Positions 35,329 to 43,507 of a stretch of DNA of 64,000 nucleotides are shown here, one piece after another. Below the pieces are notes generated by a model. The model was not told where the DNA came from and made no database searches. It was given only the letters and a program-made list of their open reading frames with translations. Numbering within the stretch: position 1 is the stretch's first letter; the number at the start of each line of letters is the position of its first letter. Made by a program: the position numbers and the translations under genes. The stretch comes from Chitinophaga fulva (GTDB taxonomy: Bacteria > Bacteroidota > Bacteroidia > Chitinophagales > Chitinophagaceae), in NCBI RefSeq assembly GCF_012927205.1, contig NZ_JABBGC010000001.1, positions 3,410,810 through 3,474,809 of the forward strand, given 5' to 3'.

Positions 35329-37101
35329 ATGACAACATTTGAATCACTGGGCTTACAAGAGCCTATTTTGAAGGGAATTACGGACCTGGGTTTCGTTTCC
35401 CCAACACCGATCCAGGAACAGGCTATTCCCGTTCTTTTAACCGGAGACCGCGATTTTGTGGGATTAGCCCAGACGGGCACCGGTAAAACCGCTGCTTTTG
35501 GCTTACCATTGCTGCAGCAACTGGACCTGAAAATCAACAAACCACAAGGACTGATCCTGTGCCCTACGCGTGAACTGTGTCTGCAGATCACCAACGACCT
35601 CAAAAACTTCAGCAAATACCTTGGTGAAGTAAACATTGTGGCGGTATATGGCGGTTCCAGCATCGTGCAACAGCTGCGCGAGCTGAAAAGAGGCGTACAC
35701 ATTGTGGTAGCCACCCCAGGCCGTCTGCTCGATATTATCGATCGTGGCGCCATCAACTTCGATAACGTACGGTATGCCGTACTGGACGAAGCCGATGAAA
35801 TGCTGAACATGGGATTCCAGGAAGACATCAACAGCATCCTGTCCAACACGCCGGAATCCAAAACAACCTGGCTGTTTTCCGCTACGATGCCACAGGAAGT
35901 GCGCCGTATCGCGAAAAAATACATGGAAGATCCGTTTGAGCTGACCGTTGGTACCAAAAACAGCGGTAACGTCAACATCGAACACGAATACTATGTGGTA
36001 CGCCCACGTGATAAATACGCTGCCCTGAAACGTATCGTGGATTATAACCCCGATATCTTCGGCATCATCTTCACCCGTACCAAAATTGAATCTCAGGAGA
36101 TCGCTGAATCCCTGATCAAGGATGGTTACAATGCTGACGCCCTGCATGGCGACCTGACCCAGCAGCAGCGTGACAAGGTGATGAAACGTTTCCGTGAAAA
36201 AGCCCTGCAGGTACTGGTAGCTACCGATGTGGCTGCCCGTGGTATCGACGTTGACAACGTAACACACGTTATCAACTACGACCTGCCGGATGACGTGGAA
36301 AACTACACACACCGTAGCGGCCGTACCGGTCGTGCCGGTAAATCCGGTGTATCCATCGCTGTTATCAGCAGCCGTGATACCGGAAAAATCCGCCAGATCG
36401 AAAGAGTGATCGGCAAAAAATTTGTGAAAGCTGAAGTGCCCGATGGCTTCGCCGTTTGCGAAAAACAACTGTTTGGCCTTGTGCATAAAGTACACAACGT
36501 TACTGTCAACGAAGAACAGATCGAACCATACCTGGAACGTATATACGAAGAGTTCTCCACGATGACCAAGGAAGAGCTGATCAAACGTTTCGCTTCCCTG
36601 GAATTCAACCAGTTCCTCGAATACTACCAGGATGCTCCGGACCTGAACACGAAAGATGACAAACGCTTCGGTGAGGATGGTCGCGGTGACCGTCGTGGTT
36701 CCGGCAAATACACCCGCCTGTTCATCAACCTCGGTTCCGTAGATGATTTCAACCGCGGCGACATGCTCCGTTACCTGTGTGATAACACCGGTGTTCGTGG
36801 CAACAAAATCGGCCGTATCGATCTGAAAGGTGTTTACTCTTTCTTTGAAGTGGAAAATGACGAGCTGGACAAAGTGACCCAGAGCTTCAAAAAAGTAGAA
36901 TACAATGGTCGTGCTGTACGGATTGAAATGTCTCAGGACGGTGACAAACGTGGCGGAGGCGGCGGTGGTGGCCGTTTCAATGGCAACAACCGTGGCGAAG
37001 GTGGTCCGCGTAAAAAGACCTGGACCTCTGGTGGTCCGCGTTCCGGCGAAAAACGTGAGTTTTCCGGCGGTGGCAAACCTCCGTTTAAACGCAAATACTA
37101 A
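35329..37101 (+). CDS. DEAD-box RNA helicase with DbpA-like RNA-binding domain
   Basis: The ATP-dependent helicase remodels RNA, probably in ribosome assembly or cold adaptation. The 590 residues hold Q motif VSPTPIQEQAIP, motif I AQTGTGKT (about 47-54), motif II DEAD, motif III SAT, and motif VI HRSGRTGRAG. A C-terminal DbpA-like RNA-binding fold lies near 460-535 (YTRLFINLGSVDDFNRGDML) and the tail is a Gly/Arg-rich basic segment (about 540-590). The layout is that of DeaD/CshA proteins. It begins 77 bp after rimO on the same strand. Confidence 0.93.
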   Translation: MTTFESLGLQEPILKGITDLGFVSPTPIQEQAIPVLLTGDRDFVGLAQTGTGKTAAFGLPLLQQLDLKINKPQGLILCPTRELCLQITNDLKNFSKYLGEVNIVAVYGGSSIVQQLRELKRGVHIVVATPGRLLDIIDRGAINFDNVRYAVLDEADEMLNMGFQEDINSILSNTPESKTTWLFSATMPQEVRRIAKKYMEDPFELTVGTKNSGNVNIEHEYYVVRPRDKYAALKRIVDYNPDIFGIIFTRTKIESQEIAESLIKDGYNADALHGDLTQQQRDKVMKRFREKALQVLVATDVAARGIDVDNVTHVINYDLPDDVENYTHRSGRTGRAGKSGVSIAVISSRDTGKIRQIERVIGKKFVKAEVPDGFAVCEKQLFGLVHKVHNVTVNEEQIEPYLERIYEEFSTMTKEELIKRFASLEFNQFLEYYQDAPDLNTKDDKRFGEDGRGDRRGSGKYTRLFINLGSVDDFNRGDMLRYLCDNTGVRGNKIGRIDLKGVYSFFEVENDELDKVTQSFKKVEYNGRAVRIEMSQDGDKRGGGGGGGRFNGNNRGEGGPRKKTWTSGGPRSGEKREFSGGGKPPFKRKY

Positions 37102-37118
37102 GTCGTTTTAATATTTTG

Positions 37119-37285
37119 ATATTTGGGTATTTTGATATTTGGGCTGCCTGGTGCACCTGAATATTGAGATACCCAAATTTTTTTTGGTGTCGCAGTGGTC
37201 CGGTCGGAAAATCTCTCAAATACCCTAATTTCGCAAATTCTTAAATCTCAAATAACCAAATACTAAACGACAAAATAGCCAAATT
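37119..37285. repeat. AT-rich inverted repeats after the DEAD-box gene
   Basis: A 21-base arm at 37119-37139 pairs with 37160-37180 (17 of 21 positions), and a second set of related words (CTCAAATA, CCAAATA) runs through 37208-37285 and is complementary to the left part. Together they fill the gap between the helicase and glgB. No gene is seen in it. Confidence 0.7.
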
Positions 37286-37327
37286 TAGACTATCTTGTTT
37301 ATCCAGACACCCAATTCACACGTTACT

Positions 37328-39268
37328 ATGACCGGAGTTATCAATCGCCCTTTGCAGTCAGTAGAACCATTTTCACTTTTTTCCTCCGGAGATATTGCCC
37401 TGTTTCAGGCGGGGTCACATTACCGGCTATACGAAAAATTCGGTGCACACACGCTCGAGTACGAAGGCGTAGCAGGCACCTATTTTGCCGTATGGGCTCC
37501 GGACGCCGCCTTTGTGGCCGTCATGGGTGATTTTAACAACTGGGACCATTACTGTCATACCCTTTTGCCCCGGTGGGACAGTTCCGGTATCTGGGAAGGG
37601 TTTATTCCCGGTGTGGAAGCCGGTAGCCTGTACAAATACTTTATCCGCTCCAACAGCGGGGAAGAACTTTTTAAAGGTGATCCGTATGCCACCCGTTGGG
37701 AAGTGCGCCCTAAAACAGCTTCCGTGGTGCATCCGCTGGACCATACCTGGCACGACAAAAAGTGGATGCAGGGCAGGAAGAAACACAATCAGCTGAGCAG
37801 CCCTTTTGCGGTATATGAAGTGCATTTAGGGTCCTGGCGTAAGCCCGATCCTAATGACGAAGAAAGCTTTTATTCCTATGGCGAAATTGCCGCCATACTG
37901 GTGCCCTATGTAAAAGAGATGGGCTTCACGCATGTGGAGTTGATGCCGGTGATGGAACATCCGTTTGACGGCTCGTGGGGATATCAGCAAACCGGTTATT
38001 ATGCCGCCACTTCCCGGTTTGGAACTCCGCAGGATTTTATGGACATGGTAGAAGCCTTTCACCAGGAAGGTATCGGGGTGATCCTCGATTGGGTGCCTTC
38101 GCATTTTCCGCATGATGCACATGGATTGTACCGGTTTGATGGTTCCCATGTATATGAATATGCAGATATGCGCAAAGGATATCATCCTGACTGGAACAGC
38201 TATATCTTTAATTATTCCCGCAGCGAAGTGCGGTCATTTCTGCTCAGCAATGCTATTTACTGGTTGGACAAATTCCATATCGATGGCTTGCGGGTAGATG
38301 CAGTGGCCTCTATGATCCACCTGGACTATTCCCGCCAACGAGGCGGCTGGGAACCCAACGAACTGGGTGGCAATGAAAACCTGGAAGCGATCAGTTTCCT
38401 CAAAAAACTGAATGAAACTATCTATGCCCTGTTCCCCGATGTGCAGACCATTGCGGAAGATTCCACGAATCATTATGGCGTGTCAAGACCTACGTTTGTA
38501 GGTGGGCTTGGCTTTGGCATGAAGTGGATGATGGGCTGGATGAATGATACGCTGGATTATTTCAAAAAAGATCCCCTTCACCGGAAATGGTATCAGAACG
38601 ATCTGACCTTTAGCCTGGTGTATGCTTTCAGCGAGAATTATATGTTGCCGCTGAGCCATGATGAAGTAGTACATGGCAAATCGCCGTTGCTGTATAAAAT
38701 GCCGGGCGATGACTGGCAGAAATGCGCTAACCTGCGGTTGTTGTACGGTTATATGTATACCCATCCCGGTACTAAATTATTGTTTATGGGCGGGGAGTTT
38801 GGACAGACTTCCGAATGGAACTACAAACGGGAGCTGGACTGGCATCTGCTGAAATATGCTACACATAAGGGGATACAGGATTTTGTAAAAGATATCAACC
38901 GGCTGTACCGGGAATCCACTGCTTTGTATGAATTACAGTTTGAAGGAGACGGTTTTGAGTGGATGATAGTCAATGATTATGACAATTGTGTGCTGGCTTA
39001 TATGCGCAAAGGTAAAGCAGTAGGTGATGTGATGCTGGTCGTGCTGAATATGACACCGGTGCCCCGGGAACAGTACCCGGTGGGCATCCCGCTGGGAGGT
39101 TTATGGGAAGAAGTATTAAACAGTGATCATCCCCGGTATTATGGAAGCGGGGTGATAAATACCGGTCAGCTGCAGGCAGCAAAACAATTTTATAATGGCC
39201 GCGAATACACCCTGTCCCTGCGTATTCCGCCACTGGGCGTAACCATATTGAAACCCGTTACTGCATAA
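37328..39268 (+). CDS. glgB: 1,4-alpha-glucan branching enzyme GlgB
   Basis: The enzyme forms alpha-1,6 branches in glycogen. The ATG at 37328 is chosen (MTGVINRPLQSVEPF); a TTG at 37295 is possible. The 646 residues have an N-terminal CBM48 domain (about 30-130), then the GH13 barrel with DWVPSHFPHDAHGL, nucleophile Asp324 in GLRVDAVAS, acid/base Glu377 in TIAEDST, and PLSHDEVVHGKS. The extra N-terminal domain of longer GlgB proteins is absent. No glgA or glgC is in the window. A strong terminator follows. Confidence 0.95.
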   Translation: MTGVINRPLQSVEPFSLFSSGDIALFQAGSHYRLYEKFGAHTLEYEGVAGTYFAVWAPDAAFVAVMGDFNNWDHYCHTLLPRWDSSGIWEGFIPGVEAGSLYKYFIRSNSGEELFKGDPYATRWEVRPKTASVVHPLDHTWHDKKWMQGRKKHNQLSSPFAVYEVHLGSWRKPDPNDEESFYSYGEIAAILVPYVKEMGFTHVELMPVMEHPFDGSWGYQQTGYYAATSRFGTPQDFMDMVEAFHQEGIGVILDWVPSHFPHDAHGLYRFDGSHVYEYADMRKGYHPDWNSYIFNYSRSEVRSFLLSNAIYWLDKFHIDGLRVDAVASMIHLDYSRQRGGWEPNELGGNENLEAISFLKKLNETIYALFPDVQTIAEDSTNHYGVSRPTFVGGLGFGMKWMMGWMNDTLDYFKKDPLHRKWYQNDLTFSLVYAFSENYMLPLSHDEVVHGKSPLLYKMPGDDWQKCANLRLLYGYMYTHPGTKLLFMGGEFGQTSEWNYKRELDWHLLKYATHKGIQDFVKDINRLYRESTALYELQFEGDGFEWMIVNDYDNCVLAYMRKGKAVGDVMLVVLNMTPVPREQYPVGIPLGGLWEEVLNSDHPRYYGSGVINTGQLQAAKQFYNGREYTLSLRIPPLGVTILKPVTA

Positions 39269-39291
39269 TTGTTTGACATACATGTTATTTG

Positions 39292-39331
39292 AATCCGGTA
39301 TCCGGCACTGTCCGGGTACCGGATTTTTCTT
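39292..39331 (+). terminator. rho-independent terminator of glgB
   Basis: A 14-bp stem (39292-39305 with 39312-39325, 13 of 14 paired), a 6-base loop and a T-run TTTTTCTTTT follow the glgB stop by 23 bp. Confidence 0.85.
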
Positions 39332-39570
39332 TTCATGTCTTTAAACCTTTTCCTTTTTGTTCCATCTATTATCATGACGTTTGAGAGACTGCAATAAGAG
39401 GAGAGATACAAGCGTTTTTGAATAGCATATAGCAATTAGTCATCGCCTGGTTAACGAATACCGAACACGCCGAAGAAGACCACTAATCAGCCGGAGTAAT
39501 ACCGGTCCTATCTGCTAAGTGTTATCATGCATCAGCCATAATTTTTTTATTGTATAAAAACCTACAAAGT

Positions 39571-40476
39571 ATGAAAAGTACTCTCCTTAAGCGGGGCTTG
39601 CTGGCATTATCTATTCCATTGCTGGCCGCCATCCTGCTGTACTCCTGTAAAAAGGACCAGTCTTCATCTACAGAGCCGATTCCCCAAAATCAGCAGAAGG
39701 TTAGTTTGTTTCTTTCAGATGATCCCGGTTTGTTCGACAAGGTATTGCTCGACATCCGTAAGGTAGAGGTATTGGTAGATACCTGCGGAAAGACAGACAA
39801 CGACATCTGGAATGACAGTGACCGTTGCTGGTGGGATGAAGATCATGATCATGACCGTCAGGGCCGTGACTCCTGCCTGGTATGGGATTCGCTGAGCATT
39901 CATCCGGGCGTGTATGATCTGCTGACCCTCCGGAATGGCGCTGATACTTTGCTGGCCGGTGGCCTGGTGAAGAAAGGCGTGATGAAACAGATCCGTATTA
40001 CTATTGGTAGTAACAATTCCCTTGTGAAAAACAATGTGACTTATCCGGTTACTTCTGTGTCCGGCCAGTCAAAAATTATTGTAAGGATCAGGCATAATGA
40101 ATGGGACGAAGTGTCTAGCGATAATCTGCAGCTGTGGCTGGATTTCGATATACAACGCTCCATTATCCGTACCTGGAACGGTAAATTCATTCTGCGTCCA
40201 TACATTAACGTATTCACTATCCTGAAAATGGGCAGTCTTTCCGGCCGCGTTACGCCCTGGGATGCCTACCCTGTGATCTCCGTTTACAACAGCAACAAGG
40301 ACACACTGTATGCTTTGCCCTGGAGAAGCGGTGAGTTTAAAGTGCGCGGTTTGAAAACCGGTACCTGGAATGTTTATGTGAACACATCCAATGGGTACAA
40401 AGACACTACCATTAACAATGTGACCATTGAGCGGGGTAAGGATACCAAGCTGGGAGATATTAAACTACATAAATAG
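39571..40476 (+). CDS. DUF4382 family lipoprotein
   Basis: The product is a predicted lipoprotein of unknown function. The start is the ATG at 39571, giving 301 residues; a TTG at 39550 adds seven residues before the signal. The signal peptide ends in the lipobox LLYSC (Cys near 26). The DUF4382 core follows, with QQKVSLFLSDDPGLFDKVLL and IHPGVYDLLTLRNGADTLLA. A short acidic and His-rich loop, WWDEDHDHDRQGRD, could bind metal. A carboxypeptidase-regulatory-like domain may make up residues 225-300, with GSLSGRVTPWDAYP. It is transcribed alone between two terminators. Confidence 0.85.
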   Translation: MKSTLLKRGLLALSIPLLAAILLYSCKKDQSSSTEPIPQNQQKVSLFLSDDPGLFDKVLLDIRKVEVLVDTCGKTDNDIWNDSDRCWWDEDHDHDRQGRDSCLVWDSLSIHPGVYDLLTLRNGADTLLAGGLVKKGVMKQIRITIGSNNSLVKNNVTYPVTSVSGQSKIIVRIRHNEWDEVSSDNLQLWLDFDIQRSIIRTWNGKFILRPYINVFTILKMGSLSGRVTPWDAYPVISVYNSNKDTLYALPWRSGEFKVRGLKTGTWNVYVNTSNGYKDTTINNVTIERGKDTKLGDIKLHK

Positions 40477-40497
40477 TAACGCAACTAAAAAACAGCG

Positions 40498-40534
40498 AAG
40501 CCGGTGCACACCCCATGATGCACCGGCTTTTTTA
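40498..40534 (+). terminator. rho-independent terminator of the DUF4382 gene
   Basis: An 11-bp perfect stem (AAGCCGGTGCA, 40498-40508, with 40519-40529), a 10-base loop and a T-run follow the stop by about 20 bp. Confidence 0.85.
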
Positions 40535-40588
40535 TTGTCCGGAGAAATACATGTCAGAATTATTTAACTTGTGATAAAATAACAGCAT

Positions 40589-41212
40589 ATGCGAAAAATA
40601 ATAGTGGGGACATTCATCGGGCTAATGCTGGTAACAGCAGGTTATGCGCAAGGGCAGGCCGGGCAGCCTAAACAAACCAGGAACCAGAAAGATGCCCAGC
40701 AGCGTAAGCAGGGCTATTGGATAGAACAAGTGGATGAGCTGCGTGGCGAGCCCGGGTATATCTGGGAAGGAAGTTATAAAAACGGCCGCAAGGAAGGCGT
40801 CTGGAAGAAAACGTCTCTCGGTGGTAATATCATCGCTGAAGAAACCTATAAGAACAATGTGCTCGACGGTTATTGCAAATACTTTTATCCTAATGGTAAA
40901 CGTGCGGAGGAAGGAGTTTATATGGCCACAGAAATAGAAGGGCAGAAAGATACCGTGATGGTGGTAGACCCTGTAAGTCAGCAGGAAACGCCGGTGGTGA
41001 TTGTGCGGCAGGGTAATTCCGTGCGCAACGGCGTATGGAAGCTGTATGACGAAGATACCGGTAAAATGGCGAAGGCTTATTACAAAAGGGGAGAGCTGGT
41101 AACGCCGGAAGATATTGGTGAAGACAGTACCACTGTCGCAACGCCCCCTGCGTCACCTGCTCCTGCGACTTTGCCCCACCAGGACGCGGGCAAGCGGAAA
41201 AAGCGGAACTAA
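40589..41212 (+). CDS. MORN-repeat (YwqK-like) exported protein
   Basis: The product is an exported protein of 207 residues. The signal peptide ends near AGYAQ. MORN-type repeats follow in the middle, WEGSYKNGRKEGVWKKTS, ETYKNNVLDGYCKYFYPNGK and RNGVWKLYDEDTGKMAKAYY. The C-terminal part is Pro/Ala-rich and ends in a Lys/Arg cluster. Proteins of this kind are often annotated as YwqK-type antitoxin components, but no toxin gene is adjacent, so that label is not used here. The function is unknown. Confidence 0.75.
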   Translation: MRKIIVGTFIGLMLVTAGYAQGQAGQPKQTRNQKDAQQRKQGYWIEQVDELRGEPGYIWEGSYKNGRKEGVWKKTSLGGNIIAEETYKNNVLDGYCKYFYPNGKRAEEGVYMATEIEGQKDTVMVVDPVSQQETPVVIVRQGNSVRNGVWKLYDEDTGKMAKAYYKRGELVTPEDIGEDSTTVATPPASPAPATLPHQDAGKRKKRN

Positions 41213-41371
41213 AAGGGTTGAACAAAATGAACGGGTTTTTGCACCAAAATGAAGGATAAAAGTTGTCCATTTTAGCTTTTTATTTTGTACTTTCATAAGG
41301 GAGTAAATGACGAATAAGGCTCTGGTGGCAATGTTTGCGCTATTTTATTGTGAATCCTTTAATTTGTTCGT

Positions 41372-41527
41372 ATGAAGAACCTGATAATCAACCACGGAGA
41401 TGGACCTCATGAATTGAATGGCCTGGAATCCGCTCCTGACAGAACTGAGATTTTGTTCCGCGCAATTTTTGTGTTGTTGGTTTTTTGCGCGCTGATCTCT
41501 ATTTTCTTTTTGTCGATTTTTTATTGA
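41372..41527 (+). CDS. 51-residue C-tail membrane protein
   Basis: This short open frame begins MKNLIINHGDGPHELNGLES, has an acidic soluble half to about residue 26, and ends in a strong hydrophobic helix, ILFRAIFVLLVFCALISIFF (27-46), followed by LSIFY. That is the layout of a small tail-anchored membrane protein. No homolog is recognised. An AATGTTTG box at 41330-41337, close to the -7 consensus, lies 34 bp before the ATG. Confidence 0.55.
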   Translation: MKNLIINHGDGPHELNGLESAPDRTEILFRAIFVLLVFCALISIFFLSIFY

Positions 41528-41860
41528 GCTGTATATACCCGGATATTTTGACATGCAGGTATGATTGGGAACAACCTGTCACTTTCCCGACATGGTCCGC
41601 ATAACAGGATATCCGGATTTTTTTGCCGCTGTTGCTAAATGGATTTTGTTTCTGAAACGCTTTGTTGACCTATGTTTCGGAGGACTAAGATTTTAAATTG
41701 CCGGAAACCTAACCACGCTATAATGCCAATTTCTTAATTCAATGTTAACGAATTCGTTCATTTTGTTCATTCTGCCTTTCGCGGCTATCTGAATTTTGTG
41801 CATAGCATTTAAGCCATTAATTTTATGGTCTCTAAAGTTGGCATAGGTTAGGAACCCGGC

Positions 41861-41890
41861 GGCAGATCTCTATCTGAGAGCCTTTTTCTT
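41861..41890 (+). terminator. terminator-like hairpin in a gene-poor stretch
   Basis: GGC at 41861-41863 and TCTC at 41867-41870 can pair with GAGA and GCC at 41876-41882, followed by TTTTTCTTTT. No gene ends upstream on the plus strand, so it may end a small RNA or be decayed. Confidence 0.4.
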
Positions 41891-42052
41891 TTAAAACCTT
41901 CTTTCGCCAGTTGTATTGATTTTCCTTCTTTTATTTTATGCGCCCAGATAGTTGACAGCTGAAGCTGTTGCGGATAGGCGTGAACGTTGCAGACGATGAG
42001 CGTGCACGTGTTTACTGATGAGGTAACCGTGGGCGATGAATTGCATATGGGT

Positions 42053-42113
42053 AACCAGTTGGGAAGACCGGTACGATGACCTGCATACATGGGATCAAGT
42101 CGAAAAGTAGGGG
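42053..42113. repeat. composite short repeat, copy 1
   Basis: A 20-bp segment (42053-42072, AACCAGTTGGGAAGACCGGT) matches 43412-43431 in the same orientation at 19 of 20 bases. A 22-bp segment (42092-42113) matches 43388-43409 in inverted orientation at 20 of 22 bases. The two copies flank the gene at 42410-43177. Confidence 0.8.
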
Positions 42114-42409
42114 GATGGAATAAAAACACATTGCCTGTCGACAGCAATGAGAAAGGAGTGTTTCCCTGGATATATCGCTATGGTACATACAGCACGCCTA
42201 TAGTAACCCAGGGGTAAAGGTGGACTTGATGCGGGAGTGTTCTTTGGATGTATAGTTTTAATGAAATATAAAAGGAAGGATGGAGAAGATGCAGGACATG
42301 CATGTAAAGGCAGACCGTAGGTTAAGCCTGCGGATAATAGGTTGGAGTATGTAGTTCAAAGGGAGTTCTGTTTATTCATCAGTATACAGTTGCCAGGCAG
42401 GATAACGGC

Positions 42410-43177
42410 TTATTCCCGCTGGATGACAGGGAGCAGGAGTTGCACTGATGCAGCGGCAGGTATTTTTTCTGATAGCAGTTTTAACCGGGGGAGTTCCGGA
42501 CAGATCTGTTTGTGCAGGATCTCCGGCAGGGGTTGTGGCGGCTCTGCTGCAATAATATCAGCGGCGAAGTATTTCGTGTTGCAGGAAGGAACATGCTCCT
42601 GTATACCTCTTACCTGTAGAACAACTATCAATGTTCCTTTACCCGGTACGTCCACATTACATGCTGCTCCTTTAAAATCTTCTCCGGTTTTTACTATGAG
42701 TACAGCGCTTTCTGTACCTACTACCTGGTGTGTAGCGAAATGTATACGGGCGGCGATCACTTTTATTTCCAGGCTGTTGATGCCTTTGCATGCAGGTAAT
42801 GCCTGTGGCGAAATGTACAGGATGCCATCATGGGAAAGCCTGGGTGCATGGATGAGAAACCTGTCTGTTCCCGTATGCCGGTTGAACCTGAAGCCGGTAA
42901 TGCTCCTGATGTTATTACCGGTGGCGGGAATGAGTGCGCTGGTTAGCCTGTTGATATGCCCGCTATCGCAACCAGCGTCCAACCTGCCGGAGAAAGCACT
43001 GCGGATGAGCGCTCCTTTTTTGCTGGCCACGCCAAATCGTTGAGCAGCCCTGCGGGTAGCTACCGTCTGCCGGACGTATGAAGGCATGCTTCGCAGGAAG
43101 TGTTTGCCATTACGCCTGTAACCGATCAGGTTGCCGAGCCTGCCGGTGAAGGTGATGATAGAAATCTGTTTTGCCAT
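42410..43177 (-). CDS. unrecognised protein of the MAKQ...GNLIGYR type
   Basis: The product has 255 residues and starts MAKQISIITFTGRLGNLIGY, followed by RRNGKHFLRSMPSYVRQTVA and TRRAAQRFGVASKKGALIR. This start resembles a Bacteroidota-specific family of hypothetical proteins with a TGxxGNxxxY opening; no function is known. There is no signal peptide and no membrane helix. A TATCTTTA box on the minus strand at 43200-43207 would place transcription about 16 bases before the ATG. A long plus-strand frame over the same bases lacks these features. The gene lies alone between two copies of a composite repeat. Confidence 0.7.
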   Translation of the reverse strand: MAKQISIITFTGRLGNLIGYRRNGKHFLRSMPSYVRQTVATRRAAQRFGVASKKGALIRSAFSGRLDAGCDSGHINRLTSALIPATGNNIRSITGFRFNRHTGTDRFLIHAPRLSHDGILYISPQALPACKGINSLEIKVIAARIHFATHQVVGTESAVLIVKTGEDFKGAACNVDVPGKGTLIVVLQVRGIQEHVPSCNTKYFAADIIAAEPPQPLPEILHKQICPELPRLKLLSEKIPAAASVQLLLPVIQRE

Positions 43178-43387
43178 AACGAATGATACTGATGATAGCT
43201 AAAGATAGCATTATCAGCAAAAGCCATTTGATGGCTATACTGAAGATTATCCAATAGTAGGGTCTGGCTGCAGGGAAAATATTCAGGGGGAGTGCATCAG
43301 GCATTAGATATCCGTTAAAGCCGGGTGAACCAGGTTTAGAAAATTTTGAAAATACAAAACAAGAAAACAGATACACCGTTTTTCGGT

Positions 43388-43431
43388 CCCCAACTTTTCA
43401 ACTTGATCCAGAACCAGTTAGGAAGACCGGT
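43388..43431. repeat. composite short repeat, copy 2
   Basis: The 22-bp segment at 43388-43409 and the 20-bp segment at 43412-43431 are the partners of copy 1 (42053-42113). Here they are only 2 bp apart instead of 19, and the 22-bp part is inverted relative to copy 1. The gap 43178-43507 otherwise holds only the GH31 terminator. Confidence 0.8.
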
Positions 43432-43449
43432 GTGATCGTCCTGAAAAAG

Positions 43450-43490
43450 AAAAACCGGTCATGGACATCCATCGGGATTCACATGACCGG
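43450..43490 (-). terminator. rho-independent terminator of the GH31 gene
   Basis: On the minus strand a 9-bp perfect stem (43482-43490 with 43455-43463) and an 18-base loop are followed by TTTTTCTTTTT. It lies 17 bp past the GH31 stop. Confidence 0.75.
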
Positions 43491-43507
43491 CCTTGCAACA
43501 AAATATA

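Larger units (their letters stand above)
41528..42409. other. gene-poor stretch with no supported gene
   Basis: No open frame in this stretch looks coding; the longest minus-strand frame (41848-42147) has no signal peptide, no domain and an unusual composition. Contents that can be named are a terminator-like hairpin at 41861-41890, preceded by a GAATTTTG box at 41791-41798, and the first copy of the composite short repeat at 42053-42113. Confidence 0.6.

Noticed and set aside
40589..41212. Labelling the MORN-repeat protein as an antitoxin
   Set aside because: The YwqK-like label comes with this repeat type, but no toxin gene is adjacent and a signal peptide is present.
41848..42147. Minus-strand frame of 99 codons in a gene-poor stretch
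   Set aside because: Composition is unlike the neighbouring genes, there is no start context, and part of it runs through the composite repeat.
42342..43043. Long plus-strand frame (233 codons) opposite the 42410-43177 gene
   Set aside because: It lacks any domain, signal or membrane pattern, and the minus-strand frame over the same bases starts with a recognisable family N-terminus (MAKQ...GNLIGYRRNG).
43110..43376. Minus-strand frame of 88 codons with one hydrophobic segment
   Set aside because: It overlaps the start of the 42410-43177 gene by 68 bp and covers that gene's presumed -7 box. The hydrophobic segment alone is not enough, though a real small membrane protein cannot be excluded.
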